Positions 32,945 to 44,230 are shown, numbered from the stretch's first letter. The stretch: DNA of 48,366 bases from an uncultured Actinomycetes bacterium (GCA_903933585.1 CAIZKO010000076.1:1-48366), one strand, 5' to 3'. Program-made: numbers and translations. Notes: generated by a model from the sequence alone, not told the origin.

Positions 32945-33709
32945 ATGACCACTGAAGATAGTGGTCGGATGTCATTGCTGGAGCACTTTAGAGAGCTTCG
33001 CAAGCGCACTGTCCGTTCTGCTCTCGCGATCCTAGTATTCGGAACTGTTGGCTGGGTTTTTTATACCAAGATAGTTCGCATCCTCACCAAGCCGGTATGC
33101 GATCTCTCATTGGCACAGTCGACTCCACACCATTGCGGAGTGCTTTACATCGATGGCGTTCTCGGACCACTCAACTTGCAGATCTCGGTCGCGATCGTCT
33201 CTGGAGTAATTCTCGCCTCACCCATCTGGCTCTACCAACTCTGGGCCTTTGTATCGCCAGCTCTCCATAATCGGGAGAAGAGATACTCGATCCTCTTTAT
33301 TGCAGTAGCTACACCATTCTTCGTAGCCGGAGCAGCGCTGGCCTATTGGATTTTGCCCTTGGCGATCCGAGTACTCCTAGGATTTACCCCAACGACGCTC
33401 ACGAACCTCATTAAATTTAGCGACTACCTCACCTTCGTTCTCCACCTCATCCTGGTCTTTGGGCTCGCCTTTGAACTTCCCGTTCTGCTCATCGCTCTCA
33501 ACTTCGCGGGTGTTCTCTCTGGGCGCTCCATTCTCAAGCCATGGCGCTACGCGGTCTTTGGCATCACGCTCTTCTCTTCAACTTTCGTTCCGACGAGCGA
33601 TCCATTTACGATGGGAGTCTTAGCGCTGCCTCTCGTGGGATTCTATTTCGCGGCGGGGGGCATCGCACTACTCAACGATCGCCGCCGAGCATCGAAGATC
33701 GAAGAGTGA
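32945..33709 (+). CDS. tatC: Sec-independent protein translocase subunit TatC
   Basis: MSLLEHFRELRKRTVRSALAI, six-TM TatC pattern, FVPTSDPFTM. Confidence 0.97.
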   Translation: MTTEDSGRMSLLEHFRELRKRTVRSALAILVFGTVGWVFYTKIVRILTKPVCDLSLAQSTPHHCGVLYIDGVLGPLNLQISVAIVSGVILASPIWLYQLWAFVSPALHNREKRYSILFIAVATPFFVAGAALAYWILPLAIRVLLGFTPTTLTNLIKFSDYLTFVLHLILVFGLAFELPVLLIALNFAGVLSGRSILKPWRYAVFGITLFSSTFVPTSDPFTMGVLALPLVGFYFAAGGIALLNDRRRASKIEE

Positions 33710-34587
33710 AAGCACTTGTCGTCATCAACCCGCGCGCGGGTGGTGGCAAGGGATCGGTAATGGGGGCCAAAGTCCGTGCTCACTTTGCAGACCGCGAAGA
33801 TTCCATCACATATGTAGAGGCACAATCTTTGGCAGAATCTCTGAGTGAGATAACACAAGCATGTGCAACTTCACATTTTGAAGTACTGATCTGCATTGGT
33901 GGAGACGGCCTCATCCACGATCTCTTACCTGCCCTGATCGAGAATGATCTCCCTCTCTTGGTAATCCCTTCGGGCACTGGGAATGATTTTGCGCGGACTC
34001 TGGGTTTATATGGGAAGAAGCTGGCTCTGATCTTGGCCCAACCAGCACTCTCGAAACCGTCAAAGATTAATGTAGGGATGATAAAACACGCTGATAGGGA
34101 GACCCCTTTCGTTCAAATATTAAGCACGGGCTTCGACTCGGTTGTGAATGAGCGTGCGAATAATTTCAAGATAGTGCGCGGCAAGATCAAATACATTATT
34201 GCAGTTCTACAGAAAGTGTGGAGATTCCGCGCGCTGGAATTTGCCTTGGATATTGATGGAGTAATGCGCAAGCAGCGAGCGATGTTAGTCTGCGTCGCCA
34301 ACGGTCAGAGTTACGGCGGCGGAATGAAGATTGTTCCGCATGCTAAAGATGACGATGGTCTTCTCGATGTAATGATCGTAGATCGCGTCAATCCTTTCCG
34401 TCTTCTCATGGTCTTTCCACGTGTTTTTTTCGGGACACATGTGACACATCCGAAGGTTCACTTTTTCAGCGGCTCGCACATTAAGATCGTGGGGGATACC
34501 CAGGCGTACGCCGATGGCGAGCGAATCTCCGTACTGCCCGTGGAAGTCCGTATCTCTGGACATAGCCTGTCTGTCTACCGATTATGA
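33706..34587 (+). CDS. Diacylglycerol kinase family lipid kinase
   Basis: VINPRAGGGKG, CIGGDGLIHDLLPAL, PSGTGNDFARTLGL; GTG at 33706 preferred over ORF-track start 33541. Confidence 0.92.
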   Translation: MKALVVINPRAGGGKGSVMGAKVRAHFADREDSITYVEAQSLAESLSEITQACATSHFEVLICIGGDGLIHDLLPALIENDLPLLVIPSGTGNDFARTLGLYGKKLALILAQPALSKPSKINVGMIKHADRETPFVQILSTGFDSVVNERANNFKIVRGKIKYIIAVLQKVWRFRALEFALDIDGVMRKQRAMLVCVANGQSYGGGMKIVPHAKDDDGLLDVMIVDRVNPFRLLMVFPRVFFGTHVTHPKVHFFSGSHIKIVGDTQAYADGERISVLPVEVRISGHSLSVYRL

Positions 34588-36956
34588 GTACACCTGCCGA
34601 ACGTTATGCGGCAGCTGCGCTAAGAAATTCCTTTAAGGCAACGAATGAATTCGCGGCTAAATTTGATTTTCCACTCGATGACTTTCAAATAAGTGGCTGC
34701 CACTCCTTGGAGGCAGGCAGGGGAGTGCTCGTGGCTGCCCCCACCGGCGCTGGTAAAACCGTTGTTGGAGAGTTTGCCGCATTTCTTGCAATGAGCCAAG
34801 GGAAGAAGTGTTTCTACACTGCTCCCATCAAGGCGCTTTCTAACCAGAAGTATTCGGATTTTAAGGAGATGTTTGGCGAGGCAAATGTGGGTCTGCTTAC
34901 CGGCGACACCAGCATCAATTCAGAGGCAAATATCGTTGTAATGACGACTGAAGTTTTGCGAAATATGATCTACGCGGATTCACGGACCCTCAACAACCTG
35001 CAATTTGTTGTGATGGATGAAGTGCACTACCTGGCCGATAAGTTTCGCGGTGCCGTTTGGGAAGAGATCTTGATTCATCTTCCAGAGAGCACACAGGTGG
35101 CTTCGCTCTCTGCAACGGTTTCAAATGCCGAGGAGTTTGGCGATTGGCTCAATGAGGTTCGCGGAAATACCGATGTCATAGTCTCTGAAACTCGCCCTGT
35201 TCCGCTCTATCAACATGTTCTCTTCAATAACCGATTACTGGATCTCTTTGTCGATGGCGGACGCGTCAACCCAGAAATTCTCCATCTTGAAAAGGAGAGC
35301 CACCGCAGAGTCGGCGGGTTGGCCCAACGTCACAAGACACGTGAATATGGTTGGAACGATCGTGGACCTAATGTCAAACAACTGAGTCGTCCAGATGTTA
35401 TTGAGAAATTGGATCGAGAAGGATTGTTACCGGCGATCACCTTTATCTTTTCCCGTAACGCCTGCTCCGCCGCGGTTCATCAATGTTTGGTAGCGGGCAT
35501 TCGCCTTACCAACGCTGAAGAACGGAGCATCATTCGCGAAATAGCCTTTCGCGCTACTTCCAATATCCCCGAAGAAGATCTCGTAGTCCTGGGTTTCGCA
35601 GAGTGGCTTGATGGATTAGAGCGCGGTATAGCCGCCCACCATGCCGGTCTGTTGCCGGCTTTCAAAGAGACAGTAGAAGAGCTCTTCCAACGTGGTCTCG
35701 TAAAATGCGTCTTTGCCACCGAAACCCTCGCCCTAGGAATTAACATGCCAGCTCGAACCGTTGTGCTTGAGAAATTAGTGAAATGGAATGGCGAAGCGCA
35801 TGTTGCGATCTCACCCGGTGAATTCACGCAGTTAACCGGCCGCGCTGGGCGTCGGGGGATTGACGTTGAAGGCAACGCCGTCATTTTGTGGAGCAAAGAG
35901 ATTGATTCGGGCTCCGTCGCGGGTCTGGCTTCCACACGTACATATCCTCTGAAGAGTAGTTTCAAGCCAACCTACAACATGACCATAAACTTGATATCAC
36001 GTTTTGGAAGTGTCAGCGCGCGCGAGTCCTTGGAATCATCTTTTGCGCAGTATCAAGCCGATAAGGCGGTCGTAGGACTCGCACGACAAATTAAGAGAAA
36101 TCACGGCGCCATCTCAGAGTTGCGCGAGACGATGATCTGTTATGCCGGTGATTTTGAGGAGTACGCGGAGATTCGCTCGGAGATTAAGACCATAGAGAAA
36201 TCTTTCGCAAAACTTACCAAGGCCAAGAGAGTGCTGGCCGAAGATGAACTTATTGCTGCCCGTAAGGCGCTGCGAACTCATCCCTGTCATTCGTGCGGAG
36301 ATAGGGAATCACATTCACGTATTGCTGAAAGAGTTGATCGCTTGGTCCGCGAAACTCGCGGCCTAGAAGAGCGTGTTAGCACTCGCACCGATCTGATTGC
36401 AAAGCGCTTTGATAAGGTCCAAATTATGTTGGAGCGTTCTGGATATCTCAAGAACGGATTGATAACCGAGTGGGGCACACTGCTCGCGAAGATTTACGGA
36501 GAGACCGATCTGCTGATCGCCGAACTTATTAAGCGGGGAAGTTTCGATACTCTCGACGGACCCGAGATGGTCTCCGTTCTCTCTGCCCTGGTATTTGAGG
36601 CGAGGCGAGATGAGTCTCCCAAGATACCTAGGGGAGCGGTAGAAGAATCCCTCAACGACCTTATCCACCAATGGTCACTCATCCACAGCAATGAGATCGA
36701 AATAGGACTGGAACCGATGCGCGAACCGGATTTGGCCTTCTGTTGGGTTTCTTATCGTTGGGCGAGTGGTCATTCCCTCGGTGCGATACTTAAGGGAACT
36801 GAGTTAACTGTCGGGGATTTTGTGCGATCGATGAAACAAATTATTGATTTGTTACGTCAAATTGGTAATGCTTCTCCGCATCTAGCGCAGACGGTAGAGA
36901 ATGCGCTAAAACGTATCGACCGGGGAATTGTTTCTTATGCGGGAATTGTCGGATGA
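34584..36956 (+). CDS. helY: DEAD/DEAH box RNA helicase, Ski2/HelY type
   Basis: APTGAGKTVVGEFA, VVMDEVHYLADKFRG, SLSATVSNAEEF, FTQLTGRAGRRGID; downstream of tatAC. Confidence 0.93.
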   Translation: MSTPAERYAAAALRNSFKATNEFAAKFDFPLDDFQISGCHSLEAGRGVLVAAPTGAGKTVVGEFAAFLAMSQGKKCFYTAPIKALSNQKYSDFKEMFGEANVGLLTGDTSINSEANIVVMTTEVLRNMIYADSRTLNNLQFVVMDEVHYLADKFRGAVWEEILIHLPESTQVASLSATVSNAEEFGDWLNEVRGNTDVIVSETRPVPLYQHVLFNNRLLDLFVDGGRVNPEILHLEKESHRRVGGLAQRHKTREYGWNDRGPNVKQLSRPDVIEKLDREGLLPAITFIFSRNACSAAVHQCLVAGIRLTNAEERSIIREIAFRATSNIPEEDLVVLGFAEWLDGLERGIAAHHAGLLPAFKETVEELFQRGLVKCVFATETLALGINMPARTVVLEKLVKWNGEAHVAISPGEFTQLTGRAGRRGIDVEGNAVILWSKEIDSGSVAGLASTRTYPLKSSFKPTYNMTINLISRFGSVSARESLESSFAQYQADKAVVGLARQIKRNHGAISELRETMICYAGDFEEYAEIRSEIKTIEKSFAKLTKAKRVLAEDELIAARKALRTHPCHSCGDRESHSRIAERVDRLVRETRGLEERVSTRTDLIAKRFDKVQIMLERSGYLKNGLITEWGTLLAKIYGETDLLIAELIKRGSFDTLDGPEMVSVLSALVFEARRDESPKIPRGAVEESLNDLIHQWSLIHSNEIEIGLEPMREPDLAFCWVSYRWASGHSLGAILKGTELTVGDFVRSMKQIIDLLRQIGNASPHLAQTVENALKRIDRGIVSYAGIVG

Positions 36957-37852
36957 CTCTATTACTTCTGGATAGCGCTTCGCTCTGGTACCGAGCCTTT
37001 TTTGGTATGCCAGATACTCTCTTGTCGCCCAGCGGTGAACCCGTTAATGCCATCAAGGGTTTCCTCGACATGTCTGCTCGACTTATCAATCAATACCAAC
37101 CTTCCCGCTTAGTGGCTTGTTTAGAGGGAGATTGGCGTCCTAGCTGGCGCGTGGAACTCTTTTCAGGGTACAAAGCCAATCGAGTGGATGAGAGTGGCGA
37201 AGAGGAAGAGCCCGACACATTAGGCCCGCAGATACCGATTCTTTTAGATATTTTGGAGGCCTTCGGTATCCCTATGGTTGGGGTGGATGACTACGAAGCC
37301 GATGACATCATGGCCACATTTAGCGTGAAAGAACGGGGACCTACCTTCGTCGCAACAGGTGATCGCGATCTCTTTCAATTGGTGGATGACAAGCGTCGCG
37401 TAAAGATTGTTTATCTTGCTAAAGGAATTTCTAATCACGATCTCGTTGACAGAGCCTGGATTAAGAACCGTTATGAAATCCCGGGGGATAGGTACGCTCT
37501 CTTCGCGATGCTCCGCGGTGATGCTTCGGATGGTCTTCCCGGCGTACGGGGAATAGGTGAGAAAGGCGCCGCTCACATTGCAAATCACTTTGAAAGTATT
37601 GAAGATGCTCTAGCCGCCGCTCACGCCGCCGATGAGAAACTCACTCCTGCATTGCGTAAGAAATTGATTGAAGGTTCGGATTACGTAGCTATCGCACCGA
37701 AATTGGTGCATTGCGCCTTGGATGTTCCCATCCCATCAATGTCAATCACAATGCCATCCAAACCTCTTGATATGTCACAAATCTGGCAGTATAAAGAGCA
37801 GTATGGTCTCGGGTCATCTATCGATCGCATGATTGCAGCTCTCAATTGGTAA
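36953..37852 (+). CDS. 5'-3' exonuclease (PolA N-terminal-like)
   Basis: LLLLDSASLWYRAFFGMPD, YEADDIMATF, ATGDRDLFQLVDD, GDASDGLPGVRGIGEKGA. Confidence 0.93.
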   Translation: MTLLLLDSASLWYRAFFGMPDTLLSPSGEPVNAIKGFLDMSARLINQYQPSRLVACLEGDWRPSWRVELFSGYKANRVDESGEEEEPDTLGPQIPILLDILEAFGIPMVGVDDYEADDIMATFSVKERGPTFVATGDRDLFQLVDDKRRVKIVYLAKGISNHDLVDRAWIKNRYEIPGDRYALFAMLRGDASDGLPGVRGIGEKGAAHIANHFESIEDALAAAHAADEKLTPALRKKLIEGSDYVAIAPKLVHCALDVPIPSMSITMPSKPLDMSQIWQYKEQYGLGSSIDRMIAALNW

Positions 37853-38562
37853 GCTCTAAAACACTCGTCATTGTTCCTACATATAACGAGGTAGCAAATA
37901 TCACCGATGTAATTCAAAGATTGAAATTTGCTACATCTGATGTCGACATTCTTATAGTTGATGATAATTCTCCGGATGGAACTGGCGCAGTGGCAGATTC
38001 TCTGATCGACTCTAGAACTCATGTTTTGCACCGCTCCGAAAAAGGTGGGCTGGGTCCGGCATATCTGGCGGGATTTCATTGGGGTTACGATCGCGGTTAC
38101 GAGTATTTCGTGGAGATGGATGCCGATGGAAGCCATCAACCCGAGGAAGTAATCCGACTAATTGCGGCATCTGCCGGCAATGATCTCGTCCTCGGAACAA
38201 GATGGATGCCTGGAGGTAGCGTCGTCAATTGGCCGATCTCGCGGCGATTAATCTCGCGTTTTGGCACCCGATATGCCTCTCTGGCCTTGGGGTTATCCTT
38301 TAGAGATTTGACCAGTGGATATCGACTTTTGAGTCGTCGTTTAATCCAAGATATTTTTGATTCACAATTGACGACAATTGGTTATGGATTCCAAATTGAG
38401 ATAGTTCGCATCGCTGACTCTCACGAGAGAGTGATCGTTGAAGTGCCAATAACCTTTGTAGAACGGGTAGCGGGAAGTTCGAAGATGAGTCGAAAGATCG
38501 TCATTGAGGCGTGGAGAAAGACCACAATCTGGGGTTTGCAGCGTATGGTTAATCGCCGATAA
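37846..38562 (+). CDS. Polyprenol monophosphomannose synthase
   Basis: TTG start; VIVPTYNEVANI, ILIVDDNSPDGTG, EMDADGSHQPEE; GT2/DPM1-like. Confidence 0.92.
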   Translation: MVSSKTLVIVPTYNEVANITDVIQRLKFATSDVDILIVDDNSPDGTGAVADSLIDSRTHVLHRSEKGGLGPAYLAGFHWGYDRGYEYFVEMDADGSHQPEEVIRLIAASAGNDLVLGTRWMPGGSVVNWPISRRLISRFGTRYASLALGLSFRDLTSGYRLLSRRLIQDIFDSQLTTIGYGFQIEIVRIADSHERVIVEVPITFVERVAGSSKMSRKIVIEAWRKTTIWGLQRMVNRR

Positions 38563-38585
38563 TCTACATTATGTAAAGTAAAAGT

Positions 38586-41441
38586 TTAACCGTTGATAGC
38601 CAACTCCTCGATCGGCGTACACGAACAGACGAGATTACGATCGCCGTATACCCCGTCGATGCGTCCTGTTGCGGGCCAATACTTACCCTTATGGGCCATT
38701 TCAGGGTCACTTCCCAGCGGATATGCACCCATCTCACGCGAGTATTTCCGGTCCCAGTCAGCGCGCAGAAGATCGCTATCTGTATGCGGCGCAAACCGTA
38801 AAGGCGACTCTTCTATGGTTATTTCGCCATGCTCGATATCCGAGATCTCAGCTCTAATCGAGATCATGGCGTTGATGAAGCGATCGAGCTCGCCAATATC
38901 TTCAGATTCGGTAGGTTCAATCATGAGCGTTCCCGCGACTGGGAAACTGACGGTTGGCGCATGGAAGCCATAATCCATCAAACGCTTTGCAACGTCATCG
39001 ACCGTGGCACCCGTCTTCTTGGTAATTTCGCGCAAATCCACGATGCACTCATGCGCGATAAATCCATGAGCACCCTTATAAAGAACTGGGAAATGTGGAT
39101 CTAACTTTCGCGCGATGTAATTGGCCGAGAGAATAGCAACCTCGGTCGCGCGGGTGAGTCCGTCTCCCCCCATCATCTGGATGTAACTCCAGGAGATTGG
39201 CAGAATTCCTGCAGAACCAAAGGGAGCGGAGCTGACAGGTCCGGGGCCTTGCACCCCGCCCACAGTGAGATCGAGCGGATGGTTCGGCAAATAGGGAGCT
39301 AAATGGGCGCGTGAGATGACAGGGCCAACGCCTGGTCCCCCACCGCCATGTGGAATGCAGAATGTTTTGTGGAGATTAAGATGCGAAACGTCGGCGCCAA
39401 ATTTTCCCGGCTGGGCAAGGCCCACAAGAGCATTGAGGTTCGCACCATCTACATATACCTGTCCACCAGCGTCGTGCACCAAGCCGCAGATCTCTGAGAT
39501 TGCCTCTTCAAAGACGCCGTGCGTGGATGGGTATGTGACCATCAATGCAGCGAGACGATCGCTATATTCGATGATCTTAGCCTTCAGATCATCGACAGAA
39601 ACGTTACCTGCATCATCACAGGCAATAACGACAACTTTCATTCCCGCCATGACTGCACTGGCGGCATTGGTGCCATGCGCGCTCGATGGAATCAAACAGA
39701 TATCTCGTTCGCTCTCGCCCTTATGATCCAAGAAATTGCGAATCGCTAATAATCCAGCGAACTCACCCTGTGAACCAGCGTTGGGTTGTAATGACACAGC
39801 ATCATAGCCAGTGATCGCTATCAACCAGTCGGAGAGCTCTTGAATGAGTCGGCGAAAACCTAAACTCTGCCCCGCTGGTGCGAATGGGTGCAGCGAAGAA
39901 AATTCGGGCCAGGTAATTGGAATCATCTCGGTAGTTGCGTTGAGTTTCATTGTGCACGATCCAAGCGGAATCATGCTGCGATCCAGCGCAAGGTCACGGT
40001 CGGCCAAGGTACGTATGTAACGGAGCATCGCCGTTTCGGAGTGATATGTATTGAAAATTCTGTGAGTCAGGAAATTGGCTCCGCGCTTAAGGTGAGCAGG
40101 GACCTCCTCCGTATTCTCAACTAAAGAGGCGGTAAATATGGCAAGCAGATCGCCGATATCTCGCTCCGTCACCGTCTCGTCGAGTGAGATGCCGACGCTT
40201 TCTTCGGAAACCTTACGCAGATTAATTCCGCGATCAGCGGCGTTCTTAATAACCTCGGAGGCCTTCACCTGGTTCACGACAAAAGTATCGAATATCTCCC
40301 CTTGCGCGATCTTGAACCCTGCTGTCAAGAGTGATCCACGAAGTGAGAGCGCATGGTTTCTAATTCGATTAGCAATTGATTGCAATCCATCTGGACCGTG
40401 CCACATGGCATAAAACCCCGACATAACTGCAAGCAATACTTGTGCAGTACAAATATTAGATGTGGCTTTATCGCGACGGATGTGCTGCTCTCTCGTTTGC
40501 AGCGCCAATCTGAATGCTGGGTTACCGTGTACATCCAAACTCTGTCCGACTAGACGACCTGGTATCGAGCGTTCCAGACCCGAGCGAACCGCCATGAATC
40601 CTGCGTGCGGTCCTCCGAAGCCCATCGGAACACCAAAGCGTTGTGCCGATCCAATTGCTACGTCAGCACCGTACTCCCCCGGCGATTTATACAAAGTCAG
40701 AGATAAAAGATCACATGCAACAATTGCAAGAGCGTCAACGCTATGAATCGCAGCGACCGCAGGAGCCAAATCGAATATCTGACCATACGTAGAGGATTGT
40801 GTAATGATCGCACCAAAGATAGCTTCGCTCATATCTAGCAAAGTCTCTTGTGTGCCTTCGATGATCGAAATCTTGAGTGGCTTTGCTCGAGTATGTATGA
40901 CCGCCTTGATTTGCGGATGGAGATGCGAGTCGACAAAGAAGGCCGCCTCATCGCTACCCTTCCATACGCGCCGCGCTAAAGTCATCGCTTCGGCAGCTGC
41001 AGTTGCTTCATCCAGCATCGATGCATTGGCTATTGGAAGCGCCGTGAGATCACCCACGACTGTTTGAAATGCGAAGATCGCTTCTAAACGCCCTTGACTG
41101 ATTTCAGGTTGATAAGGCGTGTACGCGGTATACCAGGCCGGATTCTCAAGAATGTTGCGCAAAACTACCGGCGGAGTGATTGTTCCGTAATAACCGATTC
41201 CAATGTAGGACCGCATAACCTTGTTCTCGGCGGCAAACTCTTTGAGTCGCTCAATGGCAGCAACTTCAGATATAGCCTCGGGTAGCAGATTGACTAATTT
41301 TTCGCGCATTGCAATATTTTCTGGAACAACTTTTCTTATTAAAGCATCCAGCGTTGGCTCGCCAATATCCGCCAACATTGACGCGATCTCTTTTTGGTCT
41401 GGCCCGATATGGCGATCTACAAAGTTCTCGCGTAAAGACAC
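38586..41441 (-). CDS. gcvP: Glycine dehydrogenase (aminomethyl-transferring), P-protein
   Basis: 951 aa; GTG start; [58 protein letters not shown]. Confidence 0.98.
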   Translation of the reverse strand: MSLRENFVDRHIGPDQKEIASMLADIGEPTLDALIRKVVPENIAMREKLVNLLPEAISEVAAIERLKEFAAENKVMRSYIGIGYYGTITPPVVLRNILENPAWYTAYTPYQPEISQGRLEAIFAFQTVVGDLTALPIANASMLDEATAAAEAMTLARRVWKGSDEAAFFVDSHLHPQIKAVIHTRAKPLKISIIEGTQETLLDMSEAIFGAIITQSSTYGQIFDLAPAVAAIHSVDALAIVACDLLSLTLYKSPGEYGADVAIGSAQRFGVPMGFGGPHAGFMAVRSGLERSIPGRLVGQSLDVHGNPAFRLALQTREQHIRRDKATSNICTAQVLLAVMSGFYAMWHGPDGLQSIANRIRNHALSLRGSLLTAGFKIAQGEIFDTFVVNQVKASEVIKNAADRGINLRKVSEESVGISLDETVTERDIGDLLAIFTASLVENTEEVPAHLKRGANFLTHRIFNTYHSETAMLRYIRTLADRDLALDRSMIPLGSCTMKLNATTEMIPITWPEFSSLHPFAPAGQSLGFRRLIQELSDWLIAITGYDAVSLQPNAGSQGEFAGLLAIRNFLDHKGESERDICLIPSSAHGTNAASAVMAGMKVVVIACDDAGNVSVDDLKAKIIEYSDRLAALMVTYPSTHGVFEEAISEICGLVHDAGGQVYVDGANLNALVGLAQPGKFGADVSHLNLHKTFCIPHGGGGPGVGPVISRAHLAPYLPNHPLDLTVGGVQGPGPVSSAPFGSAGILPISWSYIQMMGGDGLTRATEVAILSANYIARKLDPHFPVLYKGAHGFIAHECIVDLREITKKTGATVDDVAKRLMDYGFHAPTVSFPVAGTLMIEPTESEDIGELDRFINAMISIRAEISDIEHGEITIEESPLRFAPHTDSDLLRADWDRKYSREMGAYPLGSDPEMAHKGKYWPATGRIDGVYGDRNLVCSCTPIEELAING

Positions 41442-41486
41442 CTGTCCCCCTTAAGGATGAAATTCTCCTAGATAAGGATAAGAGTT

Positions 41487-41993
41487 TTAAGCCCCCTTGC
41501 GCTTCCTCCGCTGAGCTAATTCATCATTACTTGATGTGATAAAGGACCCATCCGCGCCTGACTCTCCTTGCAGGTTGGCCAGTGAACCTTCAACCTCGTT
41601 CCACACCTTGTTAATCGCTATTCCGAAGACGCCTTGCCCGCCTTGCAGTAGGTCGATAATCTCATCAGGCGAATTGCACTCGTAAATGGAGACGCCATCG
41701 CTCATGAGGGTCATGCTCTCCAGGTCGGCCACTCCCCTCTTGCGCAGGTGCTCTACCGCGGTACGAATATTTTGGAGCGAGACGCCGGTATCAAGAAGAC
41801 GCTTAACAATCTTTAAAACAATGATGTCTCTGAAGCTATAAAGTCGCTGCGATCCAGAGCCAGCCGCGCTCTTAATGCTTGGCGAGATGAGATCGGTTCG
41901 GGCCCAATAGTCGAGTTGGCGGTAGGTGATACCCGCTGCGACACAAGCCGTTGCACCGCGATAGCCGACTTCAGGAGTTACTTCACTCATCAT
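41487..41993 (-). CDS. MerR family transcriptional regulator (Rv1830/ResR-like by position)
   Basis: GYRGATACVAAGITYRQLDYWARTDLISPSI HTH; location between DUF151 and gcvP as in mycobacteria. Confidence 0.88.
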   Translation of the reverse strand: MMSEVTPEVGYRGATACVAAGITYRQLDYWARTDLISPSIKSAAGSGSQRLYSFRDIIVLKIVKRLLDTGVSLQNIRTAVEHLRKRGVADLESMTLMSDGVSIYECNSPDEIIDLLQGGQGVFGIAINKVWNEVEGSLANLQGESGADGSFITSSNDELAQRRKRKGA

Positions 41994-42117
41994 GATGACT
42001 CACTTCTTAGGAAAGAAGGCCGAAGGGGATCGGCACGAGTTAAGAGTAGAACTCCCGCCTCAAAAATAGGGAGAACGACACGAGAAACTTTAAACCTTTA
42101 CTTGAGGCTTAGCATTT

Positions 42118-42585
42118 CTACGAAGCAAAATCCTCTGGATTGATCTGATCAAGGAACTCGCGGAACTTCTCCACCTCATCCTCGGATTGGTCCGGGATCT
42201 CAATTCCAGCCTTGGAGAAGAGGGATTCTGTGGCGCTAATGGGGGCGCCTGCCCGTAGCGCCAATGCGATGGCATCGCTGGGGCGAGCCGATATTGTGAT
42301 AGCCCCCTGCAAGTGGAGCTCGGAGTAGAAGACCCCATCGATGAGGTCAGTAATCTCAACACGCTCCACCTTTGCGTTCAAGATGTGGAGGGCTGAGGTA
42401 AAGAGGTCATGGGTCAGTGGCCGAGTTGGAACGAGACCTTGCTGTGCGAAGGCGATGGCCGAAGCTTCGACCGCCCCCACCCAGATCGGCAAGTAGCGAA
42501 TTCCATCAACCTCTTTGAGCAGAACGATGGGCTGGTTCGAAGGCATCTCAATCCGAACACCTACGACCTCTACAGGAATGCTCAT
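42118..42585 (-). CDS. Bifunctional nuclease family protein (DUF151)
   Basis: PIVLLKEVDGIRYLPIWVGAVEASAIAFAQQG, ISARPSDAIALALRAGAPI. Confidence 0.94.
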   Translation of the reverse strand: MSIPVEVVGVRIEMPSNQPIVLLKEVDGIRYLPIWVGAVEASAIAFAQQGLVPTRPLTHDLFTSALHILNAKVERVEITDLIDGVFYSELHLQGAITISARPSDAIALALRAGAPISATESLFSKAGIEIPDQSEDEVEKFREFLDQINPEDFAS

Positions 42586-42594
42586 AAAAGGCCT

Positions 42595-43308
42595 TTACTT
42601 TGCGCGATGTAGACCGGCGCGAACCAGGGAGGCGTGAAGCTTGACCGAGAGCGATGCCAATTCATTGGCAACCTCATCGGCGCGCGCCTTGGCATCCGAG
42701 CTCTTCTGACGCAGGATCGGCGAGATGACTTGTTCCACGAGACCGACCTCGCGGTCGGCTGCAGATTTAAAGGAGCGCAGATGGCGGGCTTCAATTCCAA
42801 AGGCGGCGATCGCGGCGATGATTCGAGCTACGGCGAGGGCATCGGCGTCGTAGTAGCGCCCACGAATGGTGATCAGACCGAAGGATTCAACTTCCGTCAA
42901 TTGCTCCTCAGTTAGCTCCGAGGACTCGAGGAGCTCGCTCCGAGAGAGGCGAAGTTCGCTCTCGCCAGCAAAGTGGCCGGGGGCAAACTCACCGTCGACC
43001 GTTGCCAGACGAGGGGTTGCGCTTCCGCCAGGCAGTGCGGCTGGTTCTAGTCCGCGATCTAGGGCATCTAAATTCTCTTTAATGACGCGCAAAGGCAGGT
43101 ACTGATCGCGCTGCGCCGTGAGGACGTAGCGTAAACGCTCGAGATCGACTCCGGTGAACTTTCGATAGCCCGATGGCGTCCGCTGCGGTTCAATGAGCCC
43201 CTCGGACTCCAAAAAACGAATCTTCGAGATCGTTATATCCGGGAAATCTCCACGTAGTTTTCCAAGCACTTCTCCAATGCTTAGATATGCGCGCGCTGGA
43301 ACCGCCAT
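42595..43308 (-). CDS. MerR family transcriptional regulator (FtsR/Rv1828-like)
   Basis: YLSIGEVLGKLRGDFPDITISKIRFLESEGLIEPQRTPSGYRKF; between FHA gene and DUF151. Confidence 0.9.
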   Translation of the reverse strand: MAVPARAYLSIGEVLGKLRGDFPDITISKIRFLESEGLIEPQRTPSGYRKFTGVDLERLRYVLTAQRDQYLPLRVIKENLDALDRGLEPAALPGGSATPRLATVDGEFAPGHFAGESELRLSRSELLESSELTEEQLTEVESFGLITIRGRYYDADALAVARIIAAIAAFGIEARHLRSFKSAADREVGLVEQVISPILRQKSSDAKARADEVANELASLSVKLHASLVRAGLHRAK

Positions 43309-43769
43309 TAGTTCGCCCTCCCCTTGAAATATGTCAACCTGAATTTTCCAATTTGAATCTCATCACCGATGGCCAACCGCGACTCTTGCACTTGATGCGC
43401 GTTGAGATAACTGCCATTGAGACTGCCTAGATCTACAACATGAAAATCCCCCTGCGCCGAACGAGAGATCTTCGCGTGCTTCCGGGAAACCGTTACATCA
43501 TCCAAAAAGATTTCACTCTTCGGATCGCGACCAATAAAAGTTTCGTCAGAATCGATGAGAAAGCGCGCACCCTTATTTGGCCCGGCTATAACAATGAGCA
43601 TCGCCGAGCGTTGGGGCAATTGACTTACAATTTCGCGCTCTTCCAGCGATAAAACTGAAAATATCTCTTCGAGTGGTCGCGGTTTTGGAACCGACCGAAG
43701 TGCGGAGAGGTGAATCGTCGAGGTCAGATCTGGCTTCGCAGGTTCATCGGGAGCTTTTGAATCGTTCAC
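43308..43769 (-). CDS. FHA-domain protein (GarA/OdhI-like)
   Basis: FIGRDPKSEIFLDDVTVSRKHAKI...DLGSLNGSYLNAHQV; GTG at 43769 after aaaggagggggagat preferred over ORF-track start 43805. Confidence 0.9.
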   Translation of the reverse strand: MNDSKAPDEPAKPDLTSTIHLSALRSVPKPRPLEEIFSVLSLEEREIVSQLPQRSAMLIVIAGPNKGARFLIDSDETFIGRDPKSEIFLDDVTVSRKHAKISRSAQGDFHVVDLGSLNGSYLNAHQVQESRLAIGDEIQIGKFRLTYFKGRAN

Positions 43770-43852
43770 ATCTCCCCCTCCTTTGAGACCGAGATTAACC
43801 CTCAATCTCTATCTTGACTAGAGGCTGACACTATTGATCGCTTGCAGAAAAA

Positions 43853-44230
43853 TCAAGCCGTAAGAGCTTCGTACTCCGCGCTCGATAGTAGATCGGTAGC
43901 AGGTGCAGAAATTTCAATCTCTGCAATCCAACCCGCAGTGTAAGGATCTTGGTTAAGTAACTCCGGATTTGCATCGAGTGCGGGATTGACAGATTTTACA
44001 ATTCCAGTAAGTGGCGAATATATCTCTGAGACCGACTTAGTAGATTCCACCTCGCCACAGACTTCACCAGACTTAACGCTCTGACCCACCTTTGGAAGTT
44101 GGATATAGACAATATCCCCGAGGGCACCTTGTGCAAAATCAGTAATACCGATCTGGAAGGTGGTCGCAGAACTTTCGCGAACCCACTCGTGCTCCTTCGT
44201 GTATTTCAAATCTGCGGGGATGCTAGACAT
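43853..44230 (-). CDS. gcvH: Glycine cleavage system H protein
   Basis: KYTKEHEWVRE, GDIVYIQLPKVGQSVKSGEVCGEVESTKSVSEIYSPLTG; ATG at 44230 after aggagaaagt preferred over ORF-track start 44257. Confidence 0.96.
   Translation of the reverse strand: MSSIPADLKYTKEHEWVRESSATTFQIGITDFAQGALGDIVYIQLPKVGQSVKSGEVCGEVESTKSVSEIYSPLTGIVKSVNPALDANPELLNQDPYTAGWIAEIEISAPATDLLSSAEYEALTA

Noticed and set aside
35480-35965. 161-aa antisense ORF opposite helY
   Set aside because: Ser/Arg/Pro-rich shadow ORF without motifs.
37681-38139. 152-aa antisense ORF over exonuclease/mannose synthase junction
   Set aside because: Spans two well-supported genes on the other strand; no domain signal.
38563-38585. Palindrome TACATtATGTA between mannose synthase and gcvP as a terminator or operator
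   Set aside because: Too short and without U tract; cannot be distinguished from chance in AT-rich spacer.
39316-39726. 136-aa ORF antisense to gcvP
   Set aside because: Shadow ORF over highly conserved gcvP sequence.
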